From Rhodocyclaceae bacterium (GTDB lineage: Bacteria > Pseudomonadota > Gammaproteobacteria > Burkholderiales > Rhodocyclaceae): DNA of 44,645 nt. This document shows positions 19,421 to 28,638 of the stretch, piece by piece. The stretch is from the NCBI GenBank assembly GCA_025353195.1, contig JANXRC010000274.1:1-44645 (forward strand). Reading direction: 5' to 3'. The position numbers were made by a program, and so were the translations under genes. The notes beneath the pieces were generated by a model. The model saw nothing but the letters and a program-made list of their open reading frames with translations, had not been told where the DNA came from and did not search any database. The stretch's first letter is position 1; each line of letters begins with the position of its first letter.

Positions 19421-20040
19421 TTCTGGACCTCCTTCTTTGCCGGTGCCGGTGCGCCGTCCTTGCCATACGCCTGTTGCCAGCCCCAAAGCTCGCCGCCTTT
19501 GCCGCGAGTCAGAGCGCGCTCGCGGAAGATCTCCGAGATCACGTCGGCATCGCCGGCGAGCAGTGCCTTGGTCGAGCACATTTCTGCGCAGAGCGGCAGC
19601 TTGCCTTCGGAGAGTCGGTTGCCGCCGTATTTCTTGTACTCGTCAGGCGAGCCGTCCTTTTCGGGGCCACCGGCGCAGAAGGTGCATTTGTCCATCTTGC
19701 CGCGGATGCCGAAGTTGCCTTCCTGCGGGAACTGCGGTGCGCCGAACGGACAGGCGTAGAAACAGTAGCCGCAGCCGATGCACTGGTCCTTGTCGTGCAG
19801 CACCACGCCTTCGTCGGTGCGGTAGAAGCAGTCGGTCGGGCAGACCGCCATGCACGGTGCGTCGGAGCAGTGCATGCAGGCCACCGAGACGCTCTTTTCG
19901 CCGGGCAGGCCGTCGCCGAGCGTGACGACGCGCCTGCGCTGGATGCCCCACGGGGTTTCGTTCTCGTTTTTGCAGGCGGTGACGCAGCCGTTGCACTCGA
20001 TGCAGCGCTCCGAATCACAGAGAAATTTCATGCGTGCCAT
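19417..20040 (-). CDS. formate dehydrogenase iron-sulfur (beta) subunit
   Basis: CIECNGCVTACKNEN, CMHCSDAPCMAVCPTDC, CIGCGYCFYACPFGAP ferredoxin motifs; adjacent to the catalytic subunit. Confidence 0.9.
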   Translation of the reverse strand: MARMKFLCDSERCIECNGCVTACKNENETPWGIQRRRVVTLGDGLPGEKSVSVACMHCSDAPCMAVCPTDCFYRTDEGVVLHDKDQCIGCGYCFYACPFGAPQFPQEGNFGIRGKMDKCTFCAGGPEKDGSPDEYKKYGGNRLSEGKLPLCAEMCSTKALLAGDADVISEIFRERALTRGKGGELWGWQQAYGKDGAPAPAKKEVQK

Positions 20041-20050
20041 CGTCTTCTCC

Positions 20051-22930
20051 TCAAGCCTTCACGACCTGGCAAACGGTCGTCTTGGTTTCCTGCATCATCG
20101 TCACGCTGTCGTAGCCGTAGGTTGTGGCGGTGTTGACCGACTCGCCGCGCACGATCGGGTGCGCCCCCTCCGGGTAATACTTGAGCATGTCCTCGCCCAT
20201 CCAGCGCCCGGAGAAGTGAAATGGCATGAAGCAGGTGCTGGCATCGACGCGTTCCGTAACCTGGGCCTTGACCTTGAGCTGAGCGCCGGTCGGCGTCTTG
20301 ACCCAGACATCCTCGCCATTGCGGATGCCGCGATCGTTGGCCGCCTTCGGGTTGATCTCGACGAACATGTCCTGCTGCAACTCGGCCAGCCACGGGTTGG
20401 AACGGGTCTCCTCGCCGCCGCCTTCGTATTCCACCAGGCGGCCCGAGGTCAGGATCAGCGGGAAGTCCTTGCCGATGTCCTTGTTCTTCTGCTGCACGCT
20501 CTTGAACAGCGTGGGCAGACGCCAGAAGGCTTTTTTGTCGTCGTGGGTCGGGTATTTCTCGATCATGTCGGCGCGCGTGGAGTACAGGGGCTCGCGATGC
20601 AAGGGCACGCCGTCTGGGAAGTTCCACACCAGGGCGCGCGCCTTGGCATTGCCGAAGGGGTGGCAACCGTGCACTTGCATCACCACGCGCTGGATGCCGC
20701 CGGACAGGTCGGTCTTCCAGTTCTTGCCTTCGGCTTCCTTCTTTTCTGCCTCGGTAAGGTCGTCCCACCAGCCCAGTTTCTTGAGCAGGACATGATCGAA
20801 TTCCGGATAGCCGAACTGCAGGTCGGCGCCTTTCGACGCCGAGCCGTCGCCGGCCAGGAGCGAGACGCCGTCGCGCTCGACGCCGAAGTTGGCGCGGAAG
20901 TTGCCGCCACCGTCCATCACGTGCCTGCTGGTGTCGTATAGATTCGGACTGCCCGGGTGCTTCATCTCCGGCGTGCCGTAGCAGGGCCAGGGCAGGCCGA
21001 AATAGTCACCATCGCACGGGCCGCCCTTGGCCCTCAGCGTCTTCACATCGAAGGTGTGCATGTTCTTCATGTGCAGCTTGAGGCGCTCGGGCGACTGGCC
21101 GGTGTAGCCGATGGTCCAGGCGCCCTTGTTGATCTCGCGCAGCGTGTCTTCCATGCTCGGCTCGTTGTTCGTCACCTTGATGTTCTTGGTGAATTCCTTC
21201 TCGAAGCCGAACTGCTGCGCCAGCAGATACATGATGACGTGGTCGGGCTTGGACTCGAACAGCGGTTCGATGACCTTCTCGCGCCACTGCAACGAGCGGT
21301 TCGACGCCGTGACGGAGCCGACCGTCTCGAACTGGGTCGATGCCGGCAGCAGGTAGACGCCGTCCTTGCGCGCCATCGCCGCCATCGACGCGGTGGCCGA
21401 GGGGTAGGGATCGACCACCAGCAGCAGATCGAGCGCCTTCATGGCCTCGATCATGTCCTTGCCGCGCGTCTGCGAGTTGGGCGCCATGCCCCAGTACACG
21501 ACAGCCTTGAGGTTGGGCCCCTGGTCGATGTTCTCGTTCTTTTCCAGTACGCCGTCGATCCAGCGCGAGACCGTGATGCCCGGCTTGGTCATCATCGCCT
21601 CGGAGGCGTAGCGGCTCTTGATCCATTCGTAATCGACACCCCAGACGCGCGCCCAGTGTTTCCATGCGCCGGCGATGATGCCGTAGTAGCCGGGCAGGGA
21701 ATCGGGATTGGGGCCGAGGTCGGTGGCGCCCTGCACGTTGTCATGGCCGCGGAAGATGTTGGCGCCACCGCCGGATTTGCCGATGTTGCCCAATGCCAGT
21801 TGCAGCACGCAGAAGGCCCGCACCATGGCGTTGCCTATGGTGTGCTGGGTCTGACCCATGCACCAGACGATGCTGGAAGGCCGGTTCATGGCCATGGTTT
21901 CGGCGACCTTGAGCAGCGTTTCGCCATCGACGCCGGATACTTCCTTGACTTTCTCCGGAGTCCATTTGGCGACTTCCTCGCGCACCTTGTCCATGCCATA
22001 GACGCGATCGTTGATGTACTGCTTGTCTTCCCAGCCGTTCTTGAAGACCTGGTGCAGGATGCCCCAGATCACCGGAATGTCGGTGCCGGAACGGAACCGC
22101 ACGTACTGGTCGGCCTTTGCCGCCGTGCGTGTGAACCGCGGGTCGGCGACGATGATCTTGGTGCCGTTTTCCTTGGCGTGCAGCACGTGCAACATTGCCA
22201 CCGGGTGGGCTTCCGCCGCGTTCGATCCCATGAACAAGATCGCCTTGGCGTTCTGCATGTCGTTATAGGAGTTGGTCATCGCGCCATAGCCCCAGGTATT
22301 GGCGACGCCGGCGACGGTTGTCGAGTGGCAGATGCGGGCCTGGTGGTCGCAGTTGTTGGTACCCCAGAAGGAGACGAACTTGCGCATCAGGTAGGACTGT
22401 TCGTTGCTGTGCTTCGAGGAGCCGATCCAGTAGACCGCGTCGGGACCGTGTTGCTTGCGGATCGCCAGCAGCTTTTCGCCGATTTCCTTCAGCGCCTGGT
22501 CCCAGCTGATCTTCTGGTACTTGCCGTCGACCAGCTTCATTGGGTACTTGAGGCGCATCTCGCCGTGGCCGTGCTCGCGTACCGAGGCGCCCTTGGCACA
22601 GTGGGCGCCGAGGTTGATCGGTGAATCGAATACCGGTTCCTGGCCGACCCAGACGCCGTTGACTACCTCGGCATCGATCGCACAGCCGACCGAGCAGTGG
22701 GTGCAGACGGTGCGGCGTATCTCGACCTTGCCTTCCTTTCCCGGGTCGGCGGCTTCGGCTTGGCGCATCATGCCGCCGCCGAGCTGGCCGGCCACCGCAC
22801 CAACGCCGAGGCCGATGCCGGAGCGCTTGAGGAAGGTGCGCCGGTCGATGGTTTCCGGTGCGCTGAGCGAGACATCGCGGGTCAGTCGGGACCGGCGCGT
22901 GGCGGCAGTCTTGTTCTTTTGCATCAGCAT
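20051..22930 (-). CDS. formate dehydrogenase catalytic (alpha) subunit, molybdopterin, Tat-exported
   Basis: Tat motif RRTFLKRSG; CTHCSVGCAIDAEV; NNCDHQARICHSTTVAGVANTWGYGAMTNS (Cys, not Sec, at the metal site). Confidence 0.93.
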   Translation of the reverse strand: MLMQKNKTAATRRSRLTRDVSLSAPETIDRRTFLKRSGIGLGVGAVAGQLGGGMMRQAEAADPGKEGKVEIRRTVCTHCSVGCAIDAEVVNGVWVGQEPVFDSPINLGAHCAKGASVREHGHGEMRLKYPMKLVDGKYQKISWDQALKEIGEKLLAIRKQHGPDAVYWIGSSKHSNEQSYLMRKFVSFWGTNNCDHQARICHSTTVAGVANTWGYGAMTNSYNDMQNAKAILFMGSNAAEAHPVAMLHVLHAKENGTKIIVADPRFTRTAAKADQYVRFRSGTDIPVIWGILHQVFKNGWEDKQYINDRVYGMDKVREEVAKWTPEKVKEVSGVDGETLLKVAETMAMNRPSSIVWCMGQTQHTIGNAMVRAFCVLQLALGNIGKSGGGANIFRGHDNVQGATDLGPNPDSLPGYYGIIAGAWKHWARVWGVDYEWIKSRYASEAMMTKPGITVSRWIDGVLEKNENIDQGPNLKAVVYWGMAPNSQTRGKDMIEAMKALDLLLVVDPYPSATASMAAMARKDGVYLLPASTQFETVGSVTASNRSLQWREKVIEPLFESKPDHVIMYLLAQQFGFEKEFTKNIKVTNNEPSMEDTLREINKGAWTIGYTGQSPERLKLHMKNMHTFDVKTLRAKGGPCDGDYFGLPWPCYGTPEMKHPGSPNLYDTSRHVMDGGGNFRANFGVERDGVSLLAGDGSASKGADLQFGYPEFDHVLLKKLGWWDDLTEAEKKEAEGKNWKTDLSGGIQRVVMQVHGCHPFGNAKARALVWNFPDGVPLHREPLYSTRADMIEKYPTHDDKKAFWRLPTLFKSVQQKNKDIGKDFPLILTSGRLVEYEGGGEETRSNPWLAELQQDMFVEINPKAANDRGIRNGEDVWVKTPTGAQLKVKAQVTERVDASTCFMPFHFSGRWMGEDMLKYYPEGAHPIVRGESVNTATTYGYDSVTMMQETKTTVCQVVKA

Positions 22931-22940
22931 GGTGTCCTCC

Positions 22941-23159
22941 TCAAGTGCGCGTGGTGCGGTAGTAGTGCAAGACGTGATCGGAACTCTGGTAGCCGCTGCC
23001 CTTGGCCTCCGATTCGGCGGCCGAGATCTCCGGTGTAATCGGGCTGTGCGTTGCCATGGCAGCGGCAACTGCGCCCGCACTGCCGAGCGAGGCAGTTAGC
23101 AGAAAACTGCGCCGGCGCAGATTGGCTTCGGGTTTTTGGCGATCTTCAGGTTTCATCAT
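22941..23159 (-). CDS. small Tat-signal protein of the formate dehydrogenase region
   Basis: MMKPEDRQKPEANLRRRSFLLTASLGSAGAVAAA...; typical small ORF upstream of fdhA. Confidence 0.7.
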   Translation of the reverse strand: MMKPEDRQKPEANLRRRSFLLTASLGSAGAVAAAMATHSPITPEISAAESEAKGSGYQSSDHVLHYYRTTRT

Positions 23160-23201
23160 CTCTCCTCCTCAAGGACACTCGGATGGCACACACAAGAAAA
23201 C

Positions 23202-23813
23202 CTAGCGTGCCAACAATTCACGTTCGCCATCGAGGACGCCGCGCGCAAAACGCGCCGCCGCCCGATAGAACTCGCTGTTATCCGCTTCCAGCCGCTGACA
23301 CGGGTGTACGTACCAGGACGCCAGGTGGCGGCGGAAAAAATCGGCCTGCTCGGCGCGCCCGTCGGCCACCAGCATCGCCATTACTTCGAGCAGGGCGGCG
23401 AAATGGTCTTCCGGCTCGCGCACTTGCGGATCGCGCTGGAAGCCCAGCCGCGCCAGGTGATCGCGCAGACGGGCGAGCGGCACATCCATCATAGAACCGC
23501 TCTGGTACCAGGATCCATACAGCATGACGCGCGGTTCACCGACGCCGAAGAACAGTCCGCTGTATTCGTCGGCAAGGCGACTCAGCGCCGTATCGTCAGC
23601 GCCGTCCCCGCGGATACCGCTGCGCATAACTCCCGCAGCTAGCGTGCAGAGCTCGTTCCAGGCATTGCCCAGTTCATCGTCGGTGCCGCTTGCGGCGTCT
23701 GCCAGGATGGCCAACAGCGCGGTATCGGGTGGCGCCGCGAACAGGCGTGCCAGCACCCGGTAGCAATCGGCGCGCACTTCATCGTCGGTAGCGACCAGCA
23801 GCGCGGCGGTCAT
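23202..23813 (-). CDS. TorD/DmsD-like molecular chaperone, with an unusual internal insert
   Basis: ADCYRVLARLFAAPPD...LADEYSGLFFGVGEPRVMLYGSWYQSG...DHFAALLEVMAML...FFRRHLASWYVHPCQRLE. Confidence 0.85.
   Translation of the reverse strand: MTAALLVATDDEVRADCYRVLARLFAAPPDTALLAILADAASGTDDELGNAWNELCTLAAGVMRSGIRGDGADDTALSRLADEYSGLFFGVGEPRVMLYGSWYQSGSMMDVPLARLRDHLARLGFQRDPQVREPEDHFAALLEVMAMLVADGRAEQADFFRRHLASWYVHPCQRLEADNSEFYRAAARFARGVLDGERELLAR
23584..23631 (-). repeat. 48-bp dispersed coding repeat, copy 2 (inside the torD-like gene)
   Basis: Minus strand AGTTATGCGCAGCGGTATCCGCGGGGACGGCGCTGACGATACGGCGCT. Confidence 0.85.
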
Positions 23814-25933
23814 GGGCGCGCTCCCGGGAAGTCCGCCATCACGGACATTTCCTTCGGGTTTTTCATCATGTCGATGACCCGGCAGTCGGCACACATCTGC
23901 AAGCGGCGGAGCTCGGCTGCGCCGGAGAACATGCTGTGACCAGAAAGGCGGGTGAGCATGGCGGAAATCATCTGCTGCGTGCCGAAGACCTTGGCGCAGG
24001 AAACGCAGTGGAAGGGTTCGGTCGCGTTCAAGGTGCGCGCGCGGCGGGCATCTTCGTCAAGCCACAGGCGCGGCGTGAGCGTGATTGCCTGCTCGGGACA
24101 GGTCTGGGCACAGAGGCCGCACTGCACGCAATTGCGTTCGATGAAGCGCAGTTTCGGTTCTTCGGGGGTGTCCAGCAGCGCACCGGTCGGGCAGGCGCCG
24201 ACGCAGGACATGCACAGCGTGCAGGTGCCGGCATTGACCCCGATGGCGCCGAACGGGGCTTTCGCCGGGAGATCGATGGTGCTCGGCGCCGCGGGCGACC
24301 GCAGGGCAAGATGGGTGAGCGCCATGTCGAGCGCGCTGCGCTTCTCGATGGGGAAGACGAAGGAAGCGGGTGCCGGCAGCGCCGCCTGTACGGGCAGACT
24401 CCACAGTGCGCCGGCCAGATCGTCTTCCGCGACCAGCGCCAGCCGTCCGCTGCCCATGCCGAGCGCGGCGAGAATCAGATTGCCCAGATCGACCTGCTTC
24501 TGCAAGGCCTGGCGGTAGCCGTCCGGTTGGTCGGCGTCGACCATGATCCTCAGCTGCGCGGCGCCGTAGCAGATAGTCGCCAGCGCGTAGTCGAGGCCGA
24601 ATGCCGCAACGTCGTGGACTTCAAACGGGATCACGCGTGCGGGCAGACCCTTGCCGTCGCGCCCGAGTTCGATCAGGGCGTCGCGACGGCTGGCGGCGTG
24701 GATCAGCAGGCAGGAGTCCCGACCGCCCACCTCGGCATAGCGCACCAGCCCGCGCCGGATCAAGGCCATCAGCTCGGTCGGCGACGGATAGACATGGCGC
24801 GCGGCGCCGGTCGGGCAGACCGTGGCGCAGCCGCCGCAGCCGGCACAGAGTTCGGCGCTGACGACGATGCGGTTGTTGACGCTGCTGATCGCGCTGGTCG
24901 AGCAGACGTCGATGCAACGCGTGCAGCCGGTCTTGCCTTGGCGATGATGAGCGCAGCGCGCTTCGCTGTGCGCCAGATAGAGCGGCTTCTGGAATTCGCC
25001 GACCAGGCCGGTCAGCGCGCGCGCCGCCTCGCTTTGCGCCAGAGGGTCGGACCCTGGCGCCAGGTAGCCGTCGGGCAGGTGCGGCGAACGCAGCAACGGC
25101 TGCCGCGAAAGATCGAGCACCAGGTCGAAGCGCTCCACGGTGGCGGGTGCCGCCAAGCGCGCAAAATCGATTGCGGCAAGATCGCCGCAGGCACTGATGC
25201 AGGCATCGCGGCAGGCGCCGCCGGGCGTGCAGCGCGCCGCTTCGTGGTGCGGGCCGAAGCCGCCAGTGATTCCGCTGCCACGGGTAATCGCATGCTCGGG
25301 GCAGGCGCTGACGCAGGCGCCGCAACCGGTGCAGCGCTCCAGGTCGATCGGTCCGGCGGCTTTCCAGGAGAGCTCGAAGGCGCCGAGATATCCGGAAAGC
25401 CGGATGTCTCGGCCGTCCCGGATCGGGAAGTCGCGTCGGGCAGGCAAGCCTGCGCCGTCGGTGGCCAGCACGGTGACGTCGAGTTGGTCGCCGAGCCGCT
25501 GCGCCCAGTCAATGGCAACTTCGGCCGGGCCAACGATTACCAGGCTGCCGCCGGAGCTCAGGTCGACGCTGGGCACCGGCGATGGTGCCGGGGCGGTGGC
25601 CATCGTCAGCAGAGCGGCAATCTTCGGTCCGGCCGCCGCCGCCTCATGCGACCAGCCGGCCAGTTCGCGCAGATTGACAAAGCGCAGTTCGGCCGGTGAC
25701 CCGAGACGATCAGCCATTTCGCTGAAGAAGGCCGCCTCCTGGGTGCAGCCAACCAGCACCGGGCCGTTTTGCCGCACCGCCTCGCGAAAAGTGCCGACGT
25801 CGCCGCGGCACAAAGCCTTGACCGGCGCTTCCTTGCCGACGAAACCACCGGCGGCAAACGCCGCGGCCGGTATGCTGCCGTTGCAGGTGCAGGTCAGACA
25901 GGGGACGGCGGACCTGGATTGATTAACCGACAT
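23810..25933 (-). CDS. multi-[4Fe-4S] ferredoxin-type protein of the fdh locus
   Basis: CTGCGACVSACP, CTRCIDVC, CAGCGGCATVCP, CTLCMSCVGACP, CVQCGLCAQTCP. Confidence 0.85.
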   Translation of the reverse strand: MSVNQSRSAVPCLTCTCNGSIPAAAFAAGGFVGKEAPVKALCRGDVGTFREAVRQNGPVLVGCTQEAAFFSEMADRLGSPAELRFVNLRELAGWSHEAAAAGPKIAALLTMATAPAPSPVPSVDLSSGGSLVIVGPAEVAIDWAQRLGDQLDVTVLATDGAGLPARRDFPIRDGRDIRLSGYLGAFELSWKAAGPIDLERCTGCGACVSACPEHAITRGSGITGGFGPHHEAARCTPGGACRDACISACGDLAAIDFARLAAPATVERFDLVLDLSRQPLLRSPHLPDGYLAPGSDPLAQSEAARALTGLVGEFQKPLYLAHSEARCAHHRQGKTGCTRCIDVCSTSAISSVNNRIVVSAELCAGCGGCATVCPTGAARHVYPSPTELMALIRRGLVRYAEVGGRDSCLLIHAASRRDALIELGRDGKGLPARVIPFEVHDVAAFGLDYALATICYGAAQLRIMVDADQPDGYRQALQKQVDLGNLILAALGMGSGRLALVAEDDLAGALWSLPVQAALPAPASFVFPIEKRSALDMALTHLALRSPAAPSTIDLPAKAPFGAIGVNAGTCTLCMSCVGACPTGALLDTPEEPKLRFIERNCVQCGLCAQTCPEQAITLTPRLWLDEDARRARTLNATEPFHCVSCAKVFGTQQMISAMLTRLSGHSMFSGAAELRRLQMCADCRVIDMMKNPKEMSVMADFPGARP

Positions 25934-26357
25934 CACTGCTTCCTTCCGCGGTTGCCCGGACTTCTTCCGTTGCGGGGGCGGCATTGGCCGCCGGCCCGGC
26001 TGCTGCAACCGCCGCCGATGGCTCGTCGAACAACAGTTCCCTGGCGTGGACCAGCGAACGGAGCGTCGCCTCGTCGATCGGGTCGGGTAGCGAGTAGTCG
26101 TCGATATAGGTATCGAGGCCGTCCATCACATTGAACTCAGCAGAATGAAACAGCTTTTTCAGCGCCACGCGCTTGAGTCGTTCTTCGACTTCCTGGCGCA
26201 GGAAGCCGGTGAAGTCGTCTTCGAAACGCAACGTCGCCGGGTCAGGCAACGGAACCGTATTGGCTGGCGCCGGGGCCGAGGCCGGCATCGGTTCGCCGCC
26301 TGTTTGTTTCAGGCGCGCCCAGCGCGAGAAGAAGTTCTCGCCGTGCTGCGCGATCAT
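25923..26357 (-). CDS. DUF3306 family protein
   Basis: ENFFSRWARLKQ...FTGFLRQEVEERLKRVALKKLFHSAEFNVMDGLDTYIDDYS. Confidence 0.85.
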   Translation of the reverse strand: MIAQHGENFFSRWARLKQTGGEPMPASAPAPANTVPLPDPATLRFEDDFTGFLRQEVEERLKRVALKKLFHSAEFNVMDGLDTYIDDYSLPDPIDEATLRSLVHARELLFDEPSAAVAAAGPAANAAPATEEVRATAEGSSDVG

Positions 26358-26809
26358 GCGCGATGCTCCTGCCGGCTCGTTGCATAGCGTTTGTTCTTCG
26401 TCTTCTTTTCCGGCGGCTGGTAATGGTGACGGGCGAAATCCTCGATCCATCCCTTGAGGTCGGGCGGTAGCGGCGCGCCCTCGACGTTTTCGCCGGCATC
26501 CAGCATGCGCGCCGCTTCGCCGTAACTGACCGTCACCATCAGCACCGTCGGTCGCTCTTCTCCGTGTTCGTCCTCCAGCCGCCAGACCACGAACATCATG
26601 GGCTCGGGCGTGGTGAGATTGAGCAGGTAGTTCTCGGCCTCGTCGGAATGCAGCCGCAGTTCAAGATTGTCGCGCACCAAGTCAGCGCCCGCGAGCTCGG
26701 CACCCGCCGGCGCCATGGCGACCAAACGCCAGACATGGTCGGCCCAGCGGCTGACCAGCGTCAGACGCGTGAAACCAACGGCGACGACGACTGCCTGCGG
26801 AGGATTCAT
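26354..26809 (-). CDS. DUF3305 family protein
   Basis: SRWADHVWRLVAM...LELRLHSDEAENYLLNLTTPEPMMFVVWR; paired with DUF3306. Confidence 0.85.
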   Translation of the reverse strand: MNPPQAVVVAVGFTRLTLVSRWADHVWRLVAMAPAGAELAGADLVRDNLELRLHSDEAENYLLNLTTPEPMMFVVWRLEDEHGEERPTVLMVTVSYGEAARMLDAGENVEGAPLPPDLKGWIEDFARHHYQPPEKKTKNKRYATSRQEHRA

Positions 26810-27813
26810 CAGGCGCGCTTGTTCTTGGCGGTGACTTGCTCGAACCAGGCCGAGTGGTGATCCTTGGCCCAGACTTCATCGACCTCGCCGGTCTTCATCG
26901 CATCCAGCGCCCCTTCGACCCCGATCGTGCCGATATAGATGTGGCCCATCGCCATCAATGTCAGCATCAGGGCGCCGATACCATGTACCAGATTGGTGGT
27001 CTGCAGGCTGGCGCGCAGTTCGAGGATGCCTGGAAAGTCGAGCAGGAAGCCGGAGGCGCTGACGGTCAGGCCGAGGATGGTGACGCCGAACCAGAACCAG
27101 GCCTTTTCGCCGAAATTGAAGCGCCCGGCAGGGACATGACTGTGGTCGAGCAGCCCGCCGGCGCGCCGTATCCATTCGGCGTCGAATCGGTCCCAGATAT
27201 TGTCCTTGGCCCACATCACGATCATCACCACGAGGGCCGCAGCGAACACCAGGCCGAGGAAATTGTGCACCGGTTTCAGCAACTGCATCAGTAACGAAAA
27301 CACCGTGTGGCCAAGCCATGGCACCAGTACGTGCTTGCCGAAAATCATCATCAGGCCGCCGGTCGCGAGCAGCACAAAGCAACCGGCCACCGTGTAATGC
27401 ACCACGCGCTCGGTCAGCGTGAATCGGGGAATCTTGCGCCCGGTAGGCGGCGACGACAGCCGCAGTTGGCCCTTCCACGCGTAATACGCCCAGATCGCGC
27501 CAAAGACGACCAGCAACAGTATGCCGCCGGTCAGCGTGACCGGGCCATTGCGCAACCTGCGCCAGGCGTTACCTTCGGATTGCACCAGAACGCCGGTCTC
27601 GGCGCCCTTGACGGTGGTGACGCCGGGATCGCCGCGACGCACGTCGCGCCACATCGGCGCTGCGTTGTGGCCGTCGGTCTGGCTCAGCTTGAGCGGACCG
27701 GCGCCGGCACTGGCCGGTGCCGGATCGGCGGCCTGGGCGGGGAGCATGGCGCCCAGCAGCAGGCTGCTGCAGACGCCGATGGCAAACGTACGCAAGCAAG
27801 CGTGTAGTTTCAT
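26809..27813 (-). CDS. formate dehydrogenase gamma subunit (cytochrome b556-like)
   Basis: Signal peptide MKLHACLRTFAIGVCSSLLLGAMLPAQAA; LTERVVHYTVAGCFVLLATGGLMMIFG...KPVHNFLGLVFAAALVVMIVMW; RBS GGAGGAG. Confidence 0.88.
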   Translation of the reverse strand: MKLHACLRTFAIGVCSSLLLGAMLPAQAADPAPASAGAGPLKLSQTDGHNAAPMWRDVRRGDPGVTTVKGAETGVLVQSEGNAWRRLRNGPVTLTGGILLLVVFGAIWAYYAWKGQLRLSSPPTGRKIPRFTLTERVVHYTVAGCFVLLATGGLMMIFGKHVLVPWLGHTVFSLLMQLLKPVHNFLGLVFAAALVVMIVMWAKDNIWDRFDAEWIRRAGGLLDHSHVPAGRFNFGEKAWFWFGVTILGLTVSASGFLLDFPGILELRASLQTTNLVHGIGALMLTLMAMGHIYIGTIGVEGALDAMKTGEVDEVWAKDHHSAWFEQVTAKNKRA

Positions 27814-27860
27814 GTCTCCTCCATTATTCTTGTATGAATGTCGCCTAGCTTGAGATATAA

Positions 27861-27876
27861 AGCGATTTCCATGCCT
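27861..27876 (-). promoter_or_regulatory. putative sigma54 (-24/-12) promoter of the fdh operon
   Basis: Minus strand AGGCATGGAAATCGCT: GG-N10-GC, close to TGGCACG-N4-TTGC. Confidence 0.55.
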
Positions 27877-27893
27877 GTATCGGCATGGAGGAA

Positions 27894-27906
27894 AATCAAG
27901 ATGTTG
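27894..27906 (+). promoter_or_regulatory. putative IHF site
   Basis: AATCAAGATGTTG matches WATCAANNNNTTR exactly. Confidence 0.45.
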
Positions 27907-27961
27907 CAAAGATTTGCAAATTTGGTGCAATGAGTTGAGACAAATCGACGCAATCGGATCG

Positions 27962-27984
27962 GTCCATGCTGGACAAAATGTCCA
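27962..27984. promoter_or_regulatory. putative activator sites (GTCCA/TGGAC half-sites)
   Basis: GTCCAtgcTGGACaaaatGTCCA: three alternating half-sites, including palindrome TGGACAAAATGTCCA. Confidence 0.5.
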
Positions 27985-28005
27985 AATCGGAGGGAAAATC
28001 AGTAG

Positions 28006-28617
28006 ATGGGGCGGAATCAAATGGAAATGGAACAAATCGGCCCCTCTGCCGTGACCGGCCTGCTGATCGCGGGTGGGCTCGGTCGCCGAATGGGAGGAGC
28101 AGACAAGGGGCTGATGGCCATCGACGGGAAACCGATGGCAAGCTGGGTGCTCGAACGGCTGCGACCCCAGGTTGGCCAAGTGCTGATCAACGCCAACCGC
28201 AATCTCGAGGAGTGGCAGAGCTATGGCTTGCCGGTCGTGAGCGATGCAATCGGAGGCTTTTCCGGCCCACTGGCCGGGTTCCATGCCGGATTGTTGGCCT
28301 GCACCACTCCTTGGCTGGTAACGGTGCCCTGCGATTCGCCGTTTCTTCCGCACGATCTGGTGACGCGCCTGGCCGCTGCCGCTGCCGAGGCTGGCGCCGA
28401 ACTCGCGGTGGTGCGCAGCGAACAGCGACTGCAGCCGGTATTCGCCTTGCTGAAGCGCAGCCTGCTGCCCTCGCTGGAGCACTTTCTGCAAGGCGGCGGT
28501 CGCAAGATTGACCGCTGGTTCGAGGAGGTCAAGCTGGCCGTGGTGGATTTCGACGATACGGCCGCCTTCGCCAATATCAACACCCCCGAAGATCTCGCCG
28601 GCGCGCGCCGGCACTGA
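28006..28617 (+). CDS. mobA: molybdenum cofactor guanylyltransferase MobA
   Basis: VTGLLIAGGLGRRMGGADKGLMAIDGKPM...VTVPCDSPFLP; start may be 28021 instead. Confidence 0.9.
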   Translation: MGRNQMEMEQIGPSAVTGLLIAGGLGRRMGGADKGLMAIDGKPMASWVLERLRPQVGQVLINANRNLEEWQSYGLPVVSDAIGGFSGPLAGFHAGLLACTTPWLVTVPCDSPFLPHDLVTRLAAAAAEAGAELAVVRSEQRLQPVFALLKRSLLPSLEHFLQGGGRKIDRWFEEVKLAVVDFDDTAAFANINTPEDLAGARRH

Positions 28618-28638
28618 GCGTCGTCGGCCATCGAGGAG

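Noticed and set aside
20957-22624. 555-aa ORF on the + strand
   Set aside because: Fully antisense to the formate dehydrogenase alpha subunit; long shadow ORF typical of GC-rich DNA, no recognisable protein features.
20051-22930. Possible selenocysteine formate dehydrogenase
   Set aside because: The metal-ligand position reads ARICHST with Cys; no in-frame TGA.
23936-25699. 587-aa ORF on the + strand
   Set aside because: Antisense to the multi-[4Fe-4S] protein with clear Cys motifs; shadow ORF.
27814-28614. N-terminal extension of the fdh gamma ORF (to 28614)
   Set aside because: Would run antisense through mobA and across the regulatory region; a signal peptide and RBS support the start at 27813.
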